Origin: a bacterium
GTDB lineage: Bacteria; Hinthialibacterota; Hinthialibacteria; OLB16
Assembly: GCA_022072055.1 (NCBI GenBank)
Contig: JAJVIK010000013.1
Span: 186,001-250,000 of the forward strand
Direction of reading: 5' to 3'
Length of the DNA stretch: 64,000 nucleotides
Shown: piece after piece, positions 25,275 through 37,200 of the stretch
Layout: each line of letters starts with the position of its first letter
Position numbering within the stretch: the stretch's first letter is position 1
The notes under the pieces: generated by a model
The model's database searches: none
What the model was told of the DNA's origin: nothing
Seen by the model: only the letters and a program-made list of their open reading frames with translations
Program-made: the position numbers and the translations under genes

Positions 25275-28265
25275 CTATCGCATTGAGGCGGTCCGCGCCA
25301 GTTTAAGCGCTTCGATCACATCCCGCGCGTTGATCTTTCCGTTCCGTTCAATGTCCGCCGCGAGCGGAAGCAGCGCCTCGATGCCGAAGGCGCGACGTTG
25401 GACCGGGTGGGGGGCCCACTCTTTCCCAAAAAGGAACAGGGTGTTCTGGGAAGTGGTCTCGCCGCCAATTGCTGTTTCCAATCGCAGCTCGGCGGTGGCG
25501 CTTTGTTCGTTTGCGTTCGAAGCCGCGAGCCAGATCACTATTTCCTCGCCTCCCGGGAGTCCCTGAACTTCCCATGTTGTGACATTCGGCGCGGTGACTG
25601 TCTCATCCAGGACTTCACCCGCGGAGTCAAAGATGACCCCGTGGTAACCCGTCAAGTTGCTTTCGGCGTTGGGAATCCAGCGGAGCCCCACAGCAGTTTC
25701 CTGGATATATGTCGGCGGAAGCCACGAAGGCCGCGCGGGCTTGCCGCTGACCGCCAGGTTTCCGTTCTCCACATCCTCCGTGGCTTCCTGGTCGCCGTCG
25801 ATCATGACTTGGGTGAGGCGAATCTCGGTTTCTGCGCCATCCGGTCCGACCACCTCAAAGCCAATCGAAAGCAGACCCACCACTCCACCCTCCGGGGCGG
25901 GCCCTTTGACCGGATTCCGCTGCACGGTCACGCGGATGATGCCGAGCACATTGTCGATTTCAGGTTCTCCCACGATCACCCAACCCGGATTGGCCTGGAC
26001 ACCCTCCGGAAGGACCTGAATCACCGAGGCGTCAAACTCCAGGATGAGAGTCACATACTCATCGACCTCTTCCGAGTTGATCACGTTGACAGCGACTTCC
26101 ACTTGGGAGCCGGATTCCCCATTGACACTGCTCACCATCACGACCACTGGGAGTGGAGTTGGGGTGGGAGTGAAGGTCGGCGCCGGGGTCAGGTTCGTGG
26201 GGGTGTGGGTCGGCGTGTCTTCTGGAGGCAAGGATGTGTTCGAGGGACTCGCCGTGGGTTCCTCGGTTTCCGAGGCGGTCCCAGAGGGTGTGGCGGTGGA
26301 TGTCGGGGTGTCCTCGCGGGTGTCTGTGGGTGTACTGGTCGAGGAGGGCGTCTCCGTTTCGGCCAAGGTGGCAGTGAACGTTTCCGTCTCCGTGGGAGTG
26401 TGGGTCTCCGTTGGGGTCGAAGTCGGCGCAACCGAGGTGTCGGTCGGCGTGGAAGTCGGCGCGACCGAGGTCTCCGTTGGCGTGGAAGTCGGCGCAACCG
26501 AGGTGTCGGTCGGCGTCGAGGTCGGCACGACCGAGGTCTCCGTCGGGGTCGAAGTCGGCGCAACCGAGGTCTCGGTCGGTGTCGAGGTCAGCGCAACCGA
26601 GGTCTCGGTCGGGGTCGAGGTCAGCGCAACCGAGGTGTCGGTCGGCGTGGAAGTCGGCGCGACCGAGGTCTCCGTTGGCGTGGAGGTCGGCGCGACCGAG
26701 GTCTCCGTCGGAGTCGAGGTCGGCGCGACTGAGGTCTCCGTCGGGGTCGAAGTCGGCGCAACCGTGGTCTCCGTCGGGGTGGAGGTTGGTGTCTCTGTGA
26801 TGGTCAGAGTGTCTGAAAAGGTCGGCGACGGCGTCTCCGTGCCAGTTGGAGTAGCAGTGGGTTCGGGCAGGATAGTGACGAAAACATCAATAGCATTAGA
26901 CGCGGGACAATATCCAGTGCTGGTCACGGTGAACCTGAAGGTTAGGGTTGTTTCCTGGATCACAGCCGGGGTGGTGAACGTGGCGATCCAGGTGTTCCAG
27001 CCGCCGTTGGGTTGGAGAATGACTGTGGGGGAACCTCCAACCTGCTGCCAGGAGTACGTATAAGGGCCTGGCCCGCCGTTTCCCTCCAGTAACACTTCCT
27101 GTCCGCTTACGGCGTGCTCTGGTGTAGCGTAAGCAATTGCTTGGTGTGGCTGACGGCAGGAGGTTAAGGTCGGTGTCTGAGTGGGCGCGACCGAGGTTTC
27201 GGTCGGGGTGGAGGTCGGCGCGACCGAGGTGTCCGTTGGCGTTGATGTTGGCGGAACGAGCGTGTAAGTGCGCGTCGGGGTGGAGGTCGGAGGAACCAGA
27301 GTGTTGGTGCGCGTGGGTGTCGGCGGAATCAGGGTATGGGTCCGCGTTGAGGTCGGCGTTGGCGGAACAAGAGTGTGGGATGGCGTGGCTGTCGGGGGTG
27401 GGAGTGTATGCGTTTGTGTCGGTGTCGGCGGAACACTTGTGTCCGTGGATGTCGGCGTGGGGGTGGAGCTCGGCGGGATCTCCGTGTCGGTCGGAGTCCC
27501 GGTGGGCGTGGGCGAAAAGGCCACGGGACACAAGGTGACATCCACATCCGAGGCGGCCACTGTGACCGGGGTGTCCTCCCAACATCCGTGCGCGTTGCAG
27601 CTTGGAGACACGCTGAGGGTGTAGTCTCCGCAAGGGACATCCGCGAAGGCAAACGAGCCATCCGCCAAACCGGTCACTGTGGTTTTTCCCGTGGGATTGA
27701 GGGTGACCGTGACTCCACCCGCCGCGCCCAAGCAAGTTCCGGGGAATTCGGCCACACGCCCGGAAATGGTGTGCGGGCATCTCTTCGAGAAGGTTCCGTT
27801 GGCGTACGTCACGGGGATCAGGAACCCGTTCACATCCTCGAAAGACCCCATGGAGAGGGTCAGCTCGGATGTGGCGCAACTGGCCGTCCCAGCCAGGTCG
27901 AACAGGATGTTGAACAAGGGACCGCTTCCCGTGGCGGGATCGCTCACCGCCGCGGCGGATATCCGGATGATCCCCGAGGCGTTGTTCACATTGCGCGCGA
28001 TGCTGAAGCCGGTGAGCAACGAGCCGAGGGTGACCCGCGTCTGAGAGGGCACGCTCAAGATTGCGGGATCGTATTGGACCCACAGGTCAGTGACCCCGGC
28101 AAGGTCAGTAAAGGAGTCTCCCTCCACCTGGACACTGATCTGGGTGGCCGAATCCGCGCAATAGTCGGAAATGCCGACAGCCTGTCCTTGGCACGCGATT
28201 GGATGGAGCCAGGCGAGCAGCGCAAGCGTCCCGGACAGCAGGTTCTTCAGGTGGTAGTGGGTCAT
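25275..28265 (-). CDS. Cohesin / PKD-like / FN3 / dockerin-like surface protein
   Basis: A 996-aa exported multidomain protein. Start ATG 28265 has AAGGAG upstream that overlaps the stop codon of the 5468-aa gene 11 nt away, so the two form an operon with coupled translation. In order: signal peptide (1-29); cohesin-like domain (30-165; DLAGVTDLWVQYDPAILSVP); carboxypeptidase-regulatory-like domain (about 170-250; ISGRVAEFPGTC); Thr/Pro linker; PKD-like domain (about 372-475); a Thr/Pro repeat of 11-residue units (about 497-618); a second cohesin-like domain (705-830); a fibronectin-III-like domain (840-925); and a C-terminal helix with dockerin-like ERNGKINARDVIEALKLA. No enzyme domain is seen. 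The likely role is scaffold or assembly on the cell surface. Confidence 0.85.
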   Translation of the reverse strand: MTHYHLKNLLSGTLALLAWLHPIACQGQAVGISDYCADSATQISVQVEGDSFTDLAGVTDLWVQYDPAILSVPSQTRVTLGSLLTGFSIARNVNNASGIIRISAAAVSDPATGSGPLFNILFDLAGTASCATSELTLSMGSFEDVNGFLIPVTYANGTFSKRCPHTISGRVAEFPGTCLGAAGGVTVTLNPTGKTTVTGLADGSFAFADVPCGDYTLSVSPSCNAHGCWEDTPVTVAASDVDVTLCPVAFSPTPTGTPTDTEIPPSSTPTPTSTDTSVPPTPTQTHTLPPPTATPSHTLVPPTPTSTRTHTLIPPTPTRTNTLVPPTSTPTRTYTLVPPTSTPTDTSVAPTSTPTETSVAPTQTPTLTSCRQPHQAIAYATPEHAVSGQEVLLEGNGGPGPYTYSWQQVGGSPTVILQPNGGWNTWIATFTTPAVIQETTLTFRFTVTSTGYCPASNAIDVFVTILPEPTATPTGTETPSPTFSDTLTITETPTSTPTETTVAPTSTPTETSVAPTSTPTETSVAPTSTPTETSVAPTSTPTDTSVALTSTPTETSVALTSTPTETSVAPTSTPTETSVVPTSTPTDTSVAPTSTPTETSVAPTSTPTDTSVAPTSTPTETHTPTETETFTATLAETETPSSTSTPTDTREDTPTSTATPSGTASETEEPTASPSNTSLPPEDTPTHTPTNLTPAPTFTPTPTPLPVVVMVSSVNGESGSQVEVAVNVINSEEVDEYVTLILEFDASVIQVLPEGVQANPGWVIVGEPEIDNVLGIIRVTVQRNPVKGPAPEGGVVGLLSIGFEVVGPDGAETEIRLTQVMIDGDQEATEDVENGNLAVSGKPARPSWLPPTYIQETAVGLRWIPNAESNLTGYHGVIFDSAGEVLDETVTAPNVTTWEVQGLPGGEEIVIWLAASNANEQSATAELRLETAIGGETTSQNTLFLFGKEWAPHPVQRRAFGIEALLPLAADIERNGKINARDVIEALKLARTASMR
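26410..26775 (-). repeat. 33-bp tandem repeat encoding TSTPTETSVAP
   Basis: About 11 copies of a 33-nt unit within the Thr/Pro linker of the 996-aa protein. Changes are mostly E/D and A/V/L substitutions. A looser Thr/Pro repeat lies at about 27170-27500 in the same gene. It is an in-frame minisatellite, likely to vary in copy number. Confidence 0.85.
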
Positions 28266-28276
28266 CTTGTTGCTCC

Positions 28277-31200
28277 TTAGCGTGTGGGCTCCATCCAGCG
28301 GTCGGCGAACTCGAAGAGGTTGCGGGCGGTTTCTCCGGTTACTTCCTTATCCGCCACCGCGCGAATCAGCTCCAGCAAACTTGCGGCGTCAAAGGTCCTC
28401 GCCTCCGCGAATGTCGGCGAGGGGGTGAGGATCGGGGTATTCTCGGATGAGGGAGTCGCATCCGGGACCGGAGTTTCACTCGGCCCTAGGACCGTGAAAC
28501 TTCCATCCTGGAATGACGCCACCAGGAGTTCACCGGAAGCGTTCTCGATGGCGCCGCCGACCAGCGAGAGCGGCGAGGTGGCTCCCGGCGCGCCGATCAC
28601 CTCCATCAGGATCTCCACGATCGCTCCGCTCGCGGAGACCGGCGCGGAACCCGAGGCGGAGAGTCGAATCAACCCGGGATCCTCTCCCGCGTTGGAGAGC
28701 AGCGTCCATCCCTCAAGCGGGGCCGCGAGTGTCGCCCCGGATGGGCCTTGGACTGTGAGGACGGCGGGATCGAAGGTGATTCGGAGGTCGGTGAAGGCCT
28801 GAAGTTGGTCCACCGTGGCTTGGAGCTCCACGATCACGTGCGCGCCGCGTTCACCCGCATGCTCGCCGAGGCTCAGTTCGGCTTCGGGGGCCTCGAGGGA
28901 ATTCGCCTTGAGGCTGACTGAATCCTCCAGACTCTTGGCGCCGCCAGTGTAGATCCAGCTCCCGTTTACATCCCCGGTGAGAACCGCCGAATAGTCCTGG
29001 TTGAACTGATCCGAGAGCAGCGGGTTGTAGCTCCGGCTGGGCGGCTCGATGAGCCAAACAAACGGCGCGGGAATGAGGCCGACCGTGAAGCGAAGGATCT
29101 GGGAAGCGTCAAACGCGGTCACCGTGTTGCTTCGATTCACATCCGCGGCGTTCAACTGGCACGCGTTCAGGACCACCAGGCCGACTGTGTGACGAAGAAT
29201 CAGGGAGGCGTCGAATGCCGTAATCGAGGGAATCGCCACATCACCCGGTTGGATCGCCCGAGTGGCCGTGACCATGTAGGAAACTCCGGCGGGCAGAGAT
29301 TCAAAGGCGTAAAGCCCGGTTGAATCGGTTCGCTCGGACCAACCCGGTGAAAGCTCCAGGGTCGCGTCCGGGACCGGTTTGCTCGCAAGGTCATGGCAAT
29401 AAGCCACTCGCCCGGATATATCAAGCAGCGGGGTGTAGATCCCGGAGAACGCGAGGGTTTCCGAAGCGGCCAAGGCGCCGCTGTCCGAGGTCGGGGTGAT
29501 GTAATCCGATACGGCGTGGAAGACCACCTGATAATCTCCCACTGGAGCGTCATCAATCGTCTCATCCCCGGCGCCGGAATGCGACCCGAACAAGGTTGGT
29601 CCGGTGAGGGTCCAAGTGGCCACATCCGGATCCACATCCACGGTGATCGTGCCGGTGGGCGTGTAGGTTCCCGACAGGATCAATGCTCCGAAGGCGGTGA
29701 GCTCCCCGCTCGCCGAGGGGGGAGTGATGTATTCGGGGAGCGGATCAAAAGTGGCGGTGTATATCCCCACGGGAACTCCCGGAAGCGTCTGGTCCCCCGC
29801 GCCCGCTTGCGGCGTGAAGCCGGCCGGGCCAGTCAAGGTCCAAGTGGCGGAATCCGGATCGACCTCCACGGTCACCGCGCCGGTGGGCGTGTAGGTTCCG
29901 GAGAGGATCAGCGAGCCGAACGCGGCAAGTTCCCCAGTGGCCAAGGGCGGGGTGATGTATCCGGGCAGCGGATCGAAGGTGAGCGAATAGATTCCCTCGG
30001 GGACATCGCTGAAGCTCTGATCCCCGGAGCTGGACTGAGGTGAAAATCCAGCCGGGCCGGTGAGGGTCCAGGTGGCGGCATCCGGTTCCACCTGGACGGA
30101 AACCACGCCGGTTGGAGTGTATGTCCCCGACAGGATCAGCGATCCAAAGGGAGCGAGCGATCCATTCGCCGAAGTTGGAGTGAGGTAACCCGGAAGCGGG
30201 TCGAAGGCGACGGAGTAATTCCCCACCGGAGCATCCGGGACAGACACATCGCCCGACCCGGAGTATGGCGCGAAGCCGACCGGCCCGGTGAGAGTCCAGG
30301 TGGCGCTGTTGGGTTCAACTTCCACGTTCACCGTCCCGGTCGGCGTGTAAGTTCCGGAGAGGATTAACGATCCGAACGCGACCAGCTCTCCGGTGGCCGA
30401 GGGTGGAGTGAGGTGATTGGGGAGTGGATCGAAAACCAACTGATAGACCCCGATTGGCGCATTCGGAAGAGTTTCGTCCCCCGCGCCCATGTAAGGGGCG
30501 AAGCCGTTCGGGCCGGTCAAGGTCCAGGTGGCCGAATCCGGCTCCACCTCAACGCTCACCGAACCGGTCGGGGTGTAACTTCCGCTCAGGATGAGGACTC
30601 CCAGCGAGCTCAACTCTCCGCTTGCCGGGGGCGGAGTGATGTAACCCGGAAGCGGATCAAACGTGACCATGTACATTCCAACCGGGGCATTGCTAAAGGT
30701 CTGATCCCCCGAACCGGCGCGCGGCGCAAAGCCCTCGGGGCCGGTGAGCGTCCAGGAACCCGCATCGGGTTCGACCTCGACCGTGACCGTCCCCTCCGAG
30801 GTCACGCAGAACCAGCCATCGTTGGTGTTGGTGCAGATCGAAGCGCCGTTCGAGTCCTCGAAGCTTCCGACCGAGAGGAAGATCGGAGCGCACAAGCCCG
30901 GGTTGCCCACGATGTCAAAGGTAAGCGTGAGGAGGGTCCCGCTCCCGCTCGCGGGGGTGATCCCGGTCCCGGAAACCAGGACAACTCCGGGTTCGCTCGC
31001 GTTGGCGAAGATGAGCCAATCATCCGGTAGAAGCGAACTTGGAGCGAGCCGATCCTCCGAGGGAAGCGAAAGGATGGTCGGATCGAAACGGACCTCCAGA
31101 CCGGTGATGGCCGACAGATCGCTGACCGGTCCGACCTCAACCGGAATCGTCACCTGATTCCCGCGTGGGTAGCTGAGCGCCTCCGGCAGAGTGACCGCGA

Positions 31201-34200
31201 GACAGGGAGTGGAGGATGCCTGGAGCGCCACGAGCACCGCTTGATCCGGGTTGGCGAGCGTGCCGTTGGTCCCGACATAGAGGACCCCGTTGTCCGCGAG
31301 CGTGACTCCTTCACTGAAGGAGGCGCCTGGCGGGGATACTTGTCTCCTCCAAAGGAGCGAACCGTCATCTCGATCAAGAGCGTAAAGGCCCCCTTCGGAG
31401 TCCACGGTTACATATACCGCGGCATCCGTGATGCAGGGGTCCCCGACATATGTCCCACTGGGAAACTCCCGGCTCCACTTCGGGACACCATCGAGGCCAA
31501 TCGCATGCAGGACCACATCGGAGCCCACCGTCCCAAGATAGACAGTGTCTTGATCCAGGCCTGAGCGCCTGGGCGAGTCTCCGGGGTGGTTTGTCGGAAA
31601 CACCCATTTCACCACGACGGAATACCCATTGTCCTCAAACGCGAAGAAGTCTCCGGTGGTTCTCTCGGACAGGTAGACCGTGCCATCCGCTCCAACGACC
31701 GGAGCGCCGTATCCGAACCTTGCCGCCGGGGATGGGCTGAAGGACCAGTTTACATTGCCACTCCCGGCATCGAGGGCGTAGAGGGTCGCGGATTGGCCGA
31801 AATACACGGTCCGTTGATCCAGCGAAAGCGCCATCGCGGAATTGGTCCCGCCGGGGAATTGCCAGAGGATGGACCCATCTAGTGGGTCCAACTTGGCCCC
31901 ACTTACATAGATGAATCCGAACCGATCCACCGCTGGGGGTGAGAGACTTCCTTGAACGGGCGTCTCCCAACTCAGGGTCCCGGTGGCGCTCGCAAAGGAC
32001 CTGGCGTAGTCGTCTCGGAAGGCCGCAACGACTTGACCACCCAAGTTCAGGGCCGCCGTGCTCAAGCCGAAGCGCAGCACGTCTGAGATGGGTCCGAATC
32101 GCCATCTTTCAAGGCCGCTCGAATCAAAGGAGATGAAATTCTCCTGCCGCGGAGCGGGCGCGGAATCCACATTCCCATAATTGACATAGATGTTCCCGCT
32201 TCCGTCGAGTATGGCCTGTGTCGCGAAGGCCGCTTGGGCCAAGCCCGGGGCCGCTTCCCACAGAATCTCCGGTTCGATCTCCGGCCCCACCCGATCCGTG
32301 AAACCGGTATGTTGAGGGCTTCTCCCAAGCATGGGCTGATCGGTTTCGGCCAATCCCCCGATCGGCCAGCGCCCTTGCGATCCGATCGGTCCGCCATCTG
32401 ATGCAGCGTTCCCCAAAGACGGGTTCGCGTAAAGGAAACCATCCTGTTCGCATCGGTTGGGATCCACGAAGTACGGATCCACGTTCAGATTATTCGCGAT
32501 GGTTCCCGGCCATCCGGAGGTGTTCACAACCTGCGTTCCGGTCGTGAACAAGTCGTTGTACTGGATATCCAGGGTCGTTCCCGGAACGAAAGTTGAATTG
32601 ATGATGCTGATCGGCCTGTCGGACACGATCACGCTGTTGGTAACCTGGAGCGAGCTGGGCGGGTGGGGCGGATTGTACGGCCCCGAATTCGTTCCAATCG
32701 CGATACTGTTGGGGATGTGGAAGTCGCAATGATCAACCAGGAGCGAGGTCGGACGCGCGCCCTCGAACGGCGCGGGGAGCGTGTAAAACTCCGGCCCGAA
32801 CTCCTCCGGGTTATAGAGAATGCACGGGAGCACGGACTCTGTCGCCTCGTTGGTGAACACGCACCCGCTGAAGATGGCGTTTGCGGTGGTCACCTCCACC
32901 ATCTCCATTCTGCCGCCGCAAAAGACACAGTTGGTGCACGTGATATCCGCAACCCCGCCGCCATAGCCGAGGTCCGCCTGGACCGCGAAGAGTTCTTGAC
33001 CGATGAAGGAGCGCGAGAAGCGGCAATCGCTGAAGCTCGCGCTTCCCCCTTCTTGCTGGAAGGAAGCGTCGTTTTCGAGGATGTTGCAGTTCTGATAGAC
33101 AAAGCCTTTGCCCACGGCGTTCTGGGCCGCGAAATTCATTCCGATGAAATCACAGTTCGTGAACGAGCCGTCTTGGGGATGGACAACCGGGTTGTAATAA
33201 GTCTGGCCCGTGAGGAGCAAACCGAGCGCGTTCGCGTAGTCCACCGTGGCGAGACCGATTCCGCCACGGTCCAGGGTGCACTCGGACATGGTCAAGTGGT
33301 CGCAGCGCACGATGCCGTAACCCGCAGAAGAGAAGATCGGGCCTGTCACCGTCTCCAGATTGGTCCAGTCGCCAGAGGCGACAAGCAATCCCACTCTGTC
33401 GCCCGGAGTGAATGTGGACCCTCGGATCGTGCAGCCCTCAAGGGTCACATGGTCCGCCATGACCAGGATCGCCGAGTTCCAGTTATACACGGTGTTCACC
33501 GGACCGTCGTTTTCGAAAGTCAGACCCCGGAGAGTTGCGCCGTTCCCCTCAACAATCATTCCCGCGTGATCCGGAGCGCCCGAGGCGCCCACGAGCTGGA
33601 ACCACAGGTCCACCAAACCTCGTCCGCCCGTTGTGTTCGCGGCGCGGATGGTCGGCGTCTCCCCGGTCGCGGCGCGGATGGTCAGGTTGGTCTTGGAGGG
33701 CGGAATATACAGATCCTCGGCATAGGTGAGGCTATCCACAATCTCGATCAGACAGCCTGAGGTGGCGGCGTTGATGGCGGCCTGAAGCCCCGCCCCACCC
33801 GAGACATAAATCGGGCAACTGACTGGCGGCGGCGGACCCGGTGTCCAGGAGGCCAGGTCAATGCGCGCCGCGTCTTCTCCGGATGATCCGCTCCCGTTCT
33901 TGGAGTAAACAGCCTTCAGCGTGTGTGGACCCGAGGGGACCTCGATTGAGGCCGGGTGCCAGGGGATCTCTCCGGAGAATTGTCCCTGGAGGGTATCGTC
34001 CACATAGAACTCGAGGGTATCGAAGGGTGTTTCCGAGGAAAGCCTCCAATAGAAGCCGGCGGTTCCCGGCCCGACCACCTCGGTCGACAGGAATGAAGTT
34101 TCGTTGTCATGGATGAGGCCGCTGCGGGCAGCGTCAAAGCCATCAAAGCTGGTCTCGCCGTTGGGGTTGAACGTGGTTTCTCCGACGCCGAACCAAGGAG

Positions 34201-37200
34201 CATCGCCGCCGGTGATCCAGGTCAAATCGTAGTTGTCGAGGGCCTCGGGGAGGGAGACCATCGGCGCGGAACCTCCCGTGCTGATGTCTACAATGGTGAA
34301 ATGCGAGAACGAATCGATACCTTGAACCCGGATGACGTTGCGGTTTGGATCACGCGCTTGAGAGATGCCCGCCACCTGCCACGATCCGGGCGCGCCATTG
34401 GGGGATTGGTGAACCACAAGATGCGATTCACTGGCTCCGCCCAATTCCCCATTGGTGTACTCAAAGGTCACCGTGGCGGTCCATGGACCGAGCCGGTCCG
34501 TTTCAATCACCCACTCCATCGGCAGGGTGGTTCCCTGGTTCGGGGAGGGCGGATTGGGCGGCAGCGCTCGATTCAATGTGGCGACATCGATGGAGGAAGA
34601 GCCGCCCGCGTAGTCGATGCTGAGTCGGACCGAGGAAAAGTCCTCCGGGATCGGATTGCCCCCGGGTTGCCTCCGAACATAGGTCGCCGAGATGGCCCCG
34701 GGTCGACCGTGGACCAAATAAGTCTTTCCGGCATCGTAGTTCCCTTGCGAGTTGTAGGGCGCGCCCACCAAGAAATCTCCGAAGCCATCCCCATCCACAT
34801 CCGGAAGCGCTGACAAAGAGGCTCCCGCCGCGTCGTTAGGAAGTTCATTCTGGTAAACAATATCCGCTCGGGACTCAACCGTCTGAATCCCGATCCACGG
34901 GCCAATCCCGCCTCGAATCAGGTAAACATAACTGGAATCAAAATCCTTATTCCCACGAATCAAGAGATCATCATAGCCATCTCCATCGACGTCCATTCCC
35001 CCCGTCACCACATCTCCCAGGTGACTGGCATATTGGGAACCGATGAAGGAAGCGTCCGCGTTCGCCAAACTGAAGTTCTGTCCCCAATTCGCGGACGAAC
35101 GTCCGAAGAGGAGATAGATCTTCCCTGGATACGGCCCCGAGGCGCCATAATTATTCCTTGGCGCACCGATCAGGAAATCGTCGAGGCCATCGCCATTCAT
35201 ATCTCCCACCCCCGCCACCGAAAAGCCCGAATAGTCCGCGGAATACTCACCGACGAACGAAGCATCCGCGGTGGTCACCGAACGGTTCGGGCCAAAGTCG
35301 GTTTCGTTCCCAAGGAAGAGGTACGACTTGCCCGAGCCCGTGCCGCCCGTGTCGTTCCGGAACGCGCCCAAGAGGAAATCGTCGAAGCCATCCCCGTTCA
35401 CATCCCCGACCCCGGCGACACTGGATAGCTCATCAAAGGGGGATTCCCCCGAGTAGGAGGCGTCCGCGTCCGAAAGGGGAGTGTCCGCCGAGAAGTCCGT
35501 TTCATTCCCAAAGAACAGAAACACCTTGCCGGTGTTCAGCCCCGCCTCATCATTGCCCCCCACTCCAATCAGGAAGTCGTCAAAGCCATCCGCGTTGACA
35601 TCACCCGCTCCGGTAACATGGAACTTGGGAGACGTGTATGGATAGATATCGGAGATCTGTGGCGAGATGAATGAAGCATCGGCGCGTGACAGCGGTTGAT
35701 CAGGACCGAAATCAGTCTCGTCTCCATGGAATAGGAATGCCTTCACTTCGATCTGATTCGAATGATTGGGAGTGCGCGCCCCGATGAGAAAATCGTTCAA
35801 GCCATCACCATTAACATCCCCTACACCGGCCACCTCGTTCACTCGCCAGTAGGGGGAGATGTATTCGCCGACAAAGGATGCCGGTGAGTACCACAGATAA
35901 TTGTTTGATCCAAACTCCGACTCATTTCCGAAGATGAGATATGTCTTCCCAACCGGCGTGACGCCCGGAGCTCCGATCAGGAAATCATCGTATTCATCGC
36001 CGTTAACGTCTCCGAGTCCTGCGACGGTGGATCCTGAATGGCCCCACTGGTATTCACCCAGGAAGGAGGAGTCCGCAGTGGAGAGGGGGATGTGGTTCTC
36101 AGGCGCCCAGACCACTCGATCCACTCGACCCAAGTCAAGACCGTCGGAGCCGCTCGAGTCCTTCGAGTACCGCCACTGGAGCGCATGGAACCCCTCGCCA
36201 ATCGGAACCGAGACATGTTGCCAACCGGTGATCCCGGATATCTGGGTGTATTCCGCGTTATCCACGAGGAAGCTGAGAACGTCGTGGTTGAGTTCGGAGG
36301 AGACTCGCCACTCGAAGTTCAACATCCCAGGCCCATTGACGAAGGTCTGGAAAAAGGAGGTCTCGTTGTCCCATAGGGTCCCGCTCCGGGCGGCGTCATA
36401 GCCATCAAAACTGGTCTCGCCTCCGGGGTTAAAGCTTGTCTCGCCAATCCCCACCCAAGAGGCGCTGCCGCCGGTCTCCCAAACCAGGTCCGTGTTGTCC
36501 AGGGCCTGTTCGAGGGGGACAATCAAATCCCGGTATCCCACAGACCCCGCTCCCCCCAGCAGCCGCGAGACGAGCGCGAAATTACCATGGGAATAGGCAG
36601 CCGGATCACACGGTCCCGGGCTTTGGTACAAGGGATCCTCGGACAGGTTCCCGGAAAGGACCGAGGGCCAAGCCATATTCGTAACCTGCGCGCCGGTGGT
36701 CCAAAGGTCGGAATCCTCGATGGTCAAGAGGGACCCTGGAACCACCGAAGTGTGAAGGGCCTTCACACCCTCATGCGCCACCAGGATCGTGTTCCGGATC
36801 CAGATCGCGCCCGTGGGATTGGGACTGTCAAAGGGCTCCGCGTCGGTCACCAGGCCGATTCCCATCGGATTATAGACATCGCAATGATCGAACCTCACCG
36901 AGCTGGGGCGAACCGAATCGACAGGGAACGGCGCCGAAAAGAAATCTCCATCAAAGCGCTGCGGGTTATAGCGCACGCAGGAGTACGCGGGGTCCGTCGA
37001 GGCGCTGGAGAATATGCAGTACTGGAAGTCGGCGTTGCCTTCCTCCACGCGCACGAACTCGCTTCCGCCAGCGCCGCAGAAGCGGCAGTAATGGAACAGA
37101 ACATCAGAGACACCCCCACCAAACCACAGGTCGGCCTCCATATTCACCAGGGGTCGGGTGCTGGAGAGGTTGTCCCTGAAGTCGCAATTGAAGAACTGTG

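Noticed and set aside
26410-26775. CRISPR-like regular repetition
   Set aside because: Units are contiguous 33-mers without unique spacers and keep an open reading frame, so it is a coding minisatellite. No cas genes are present.
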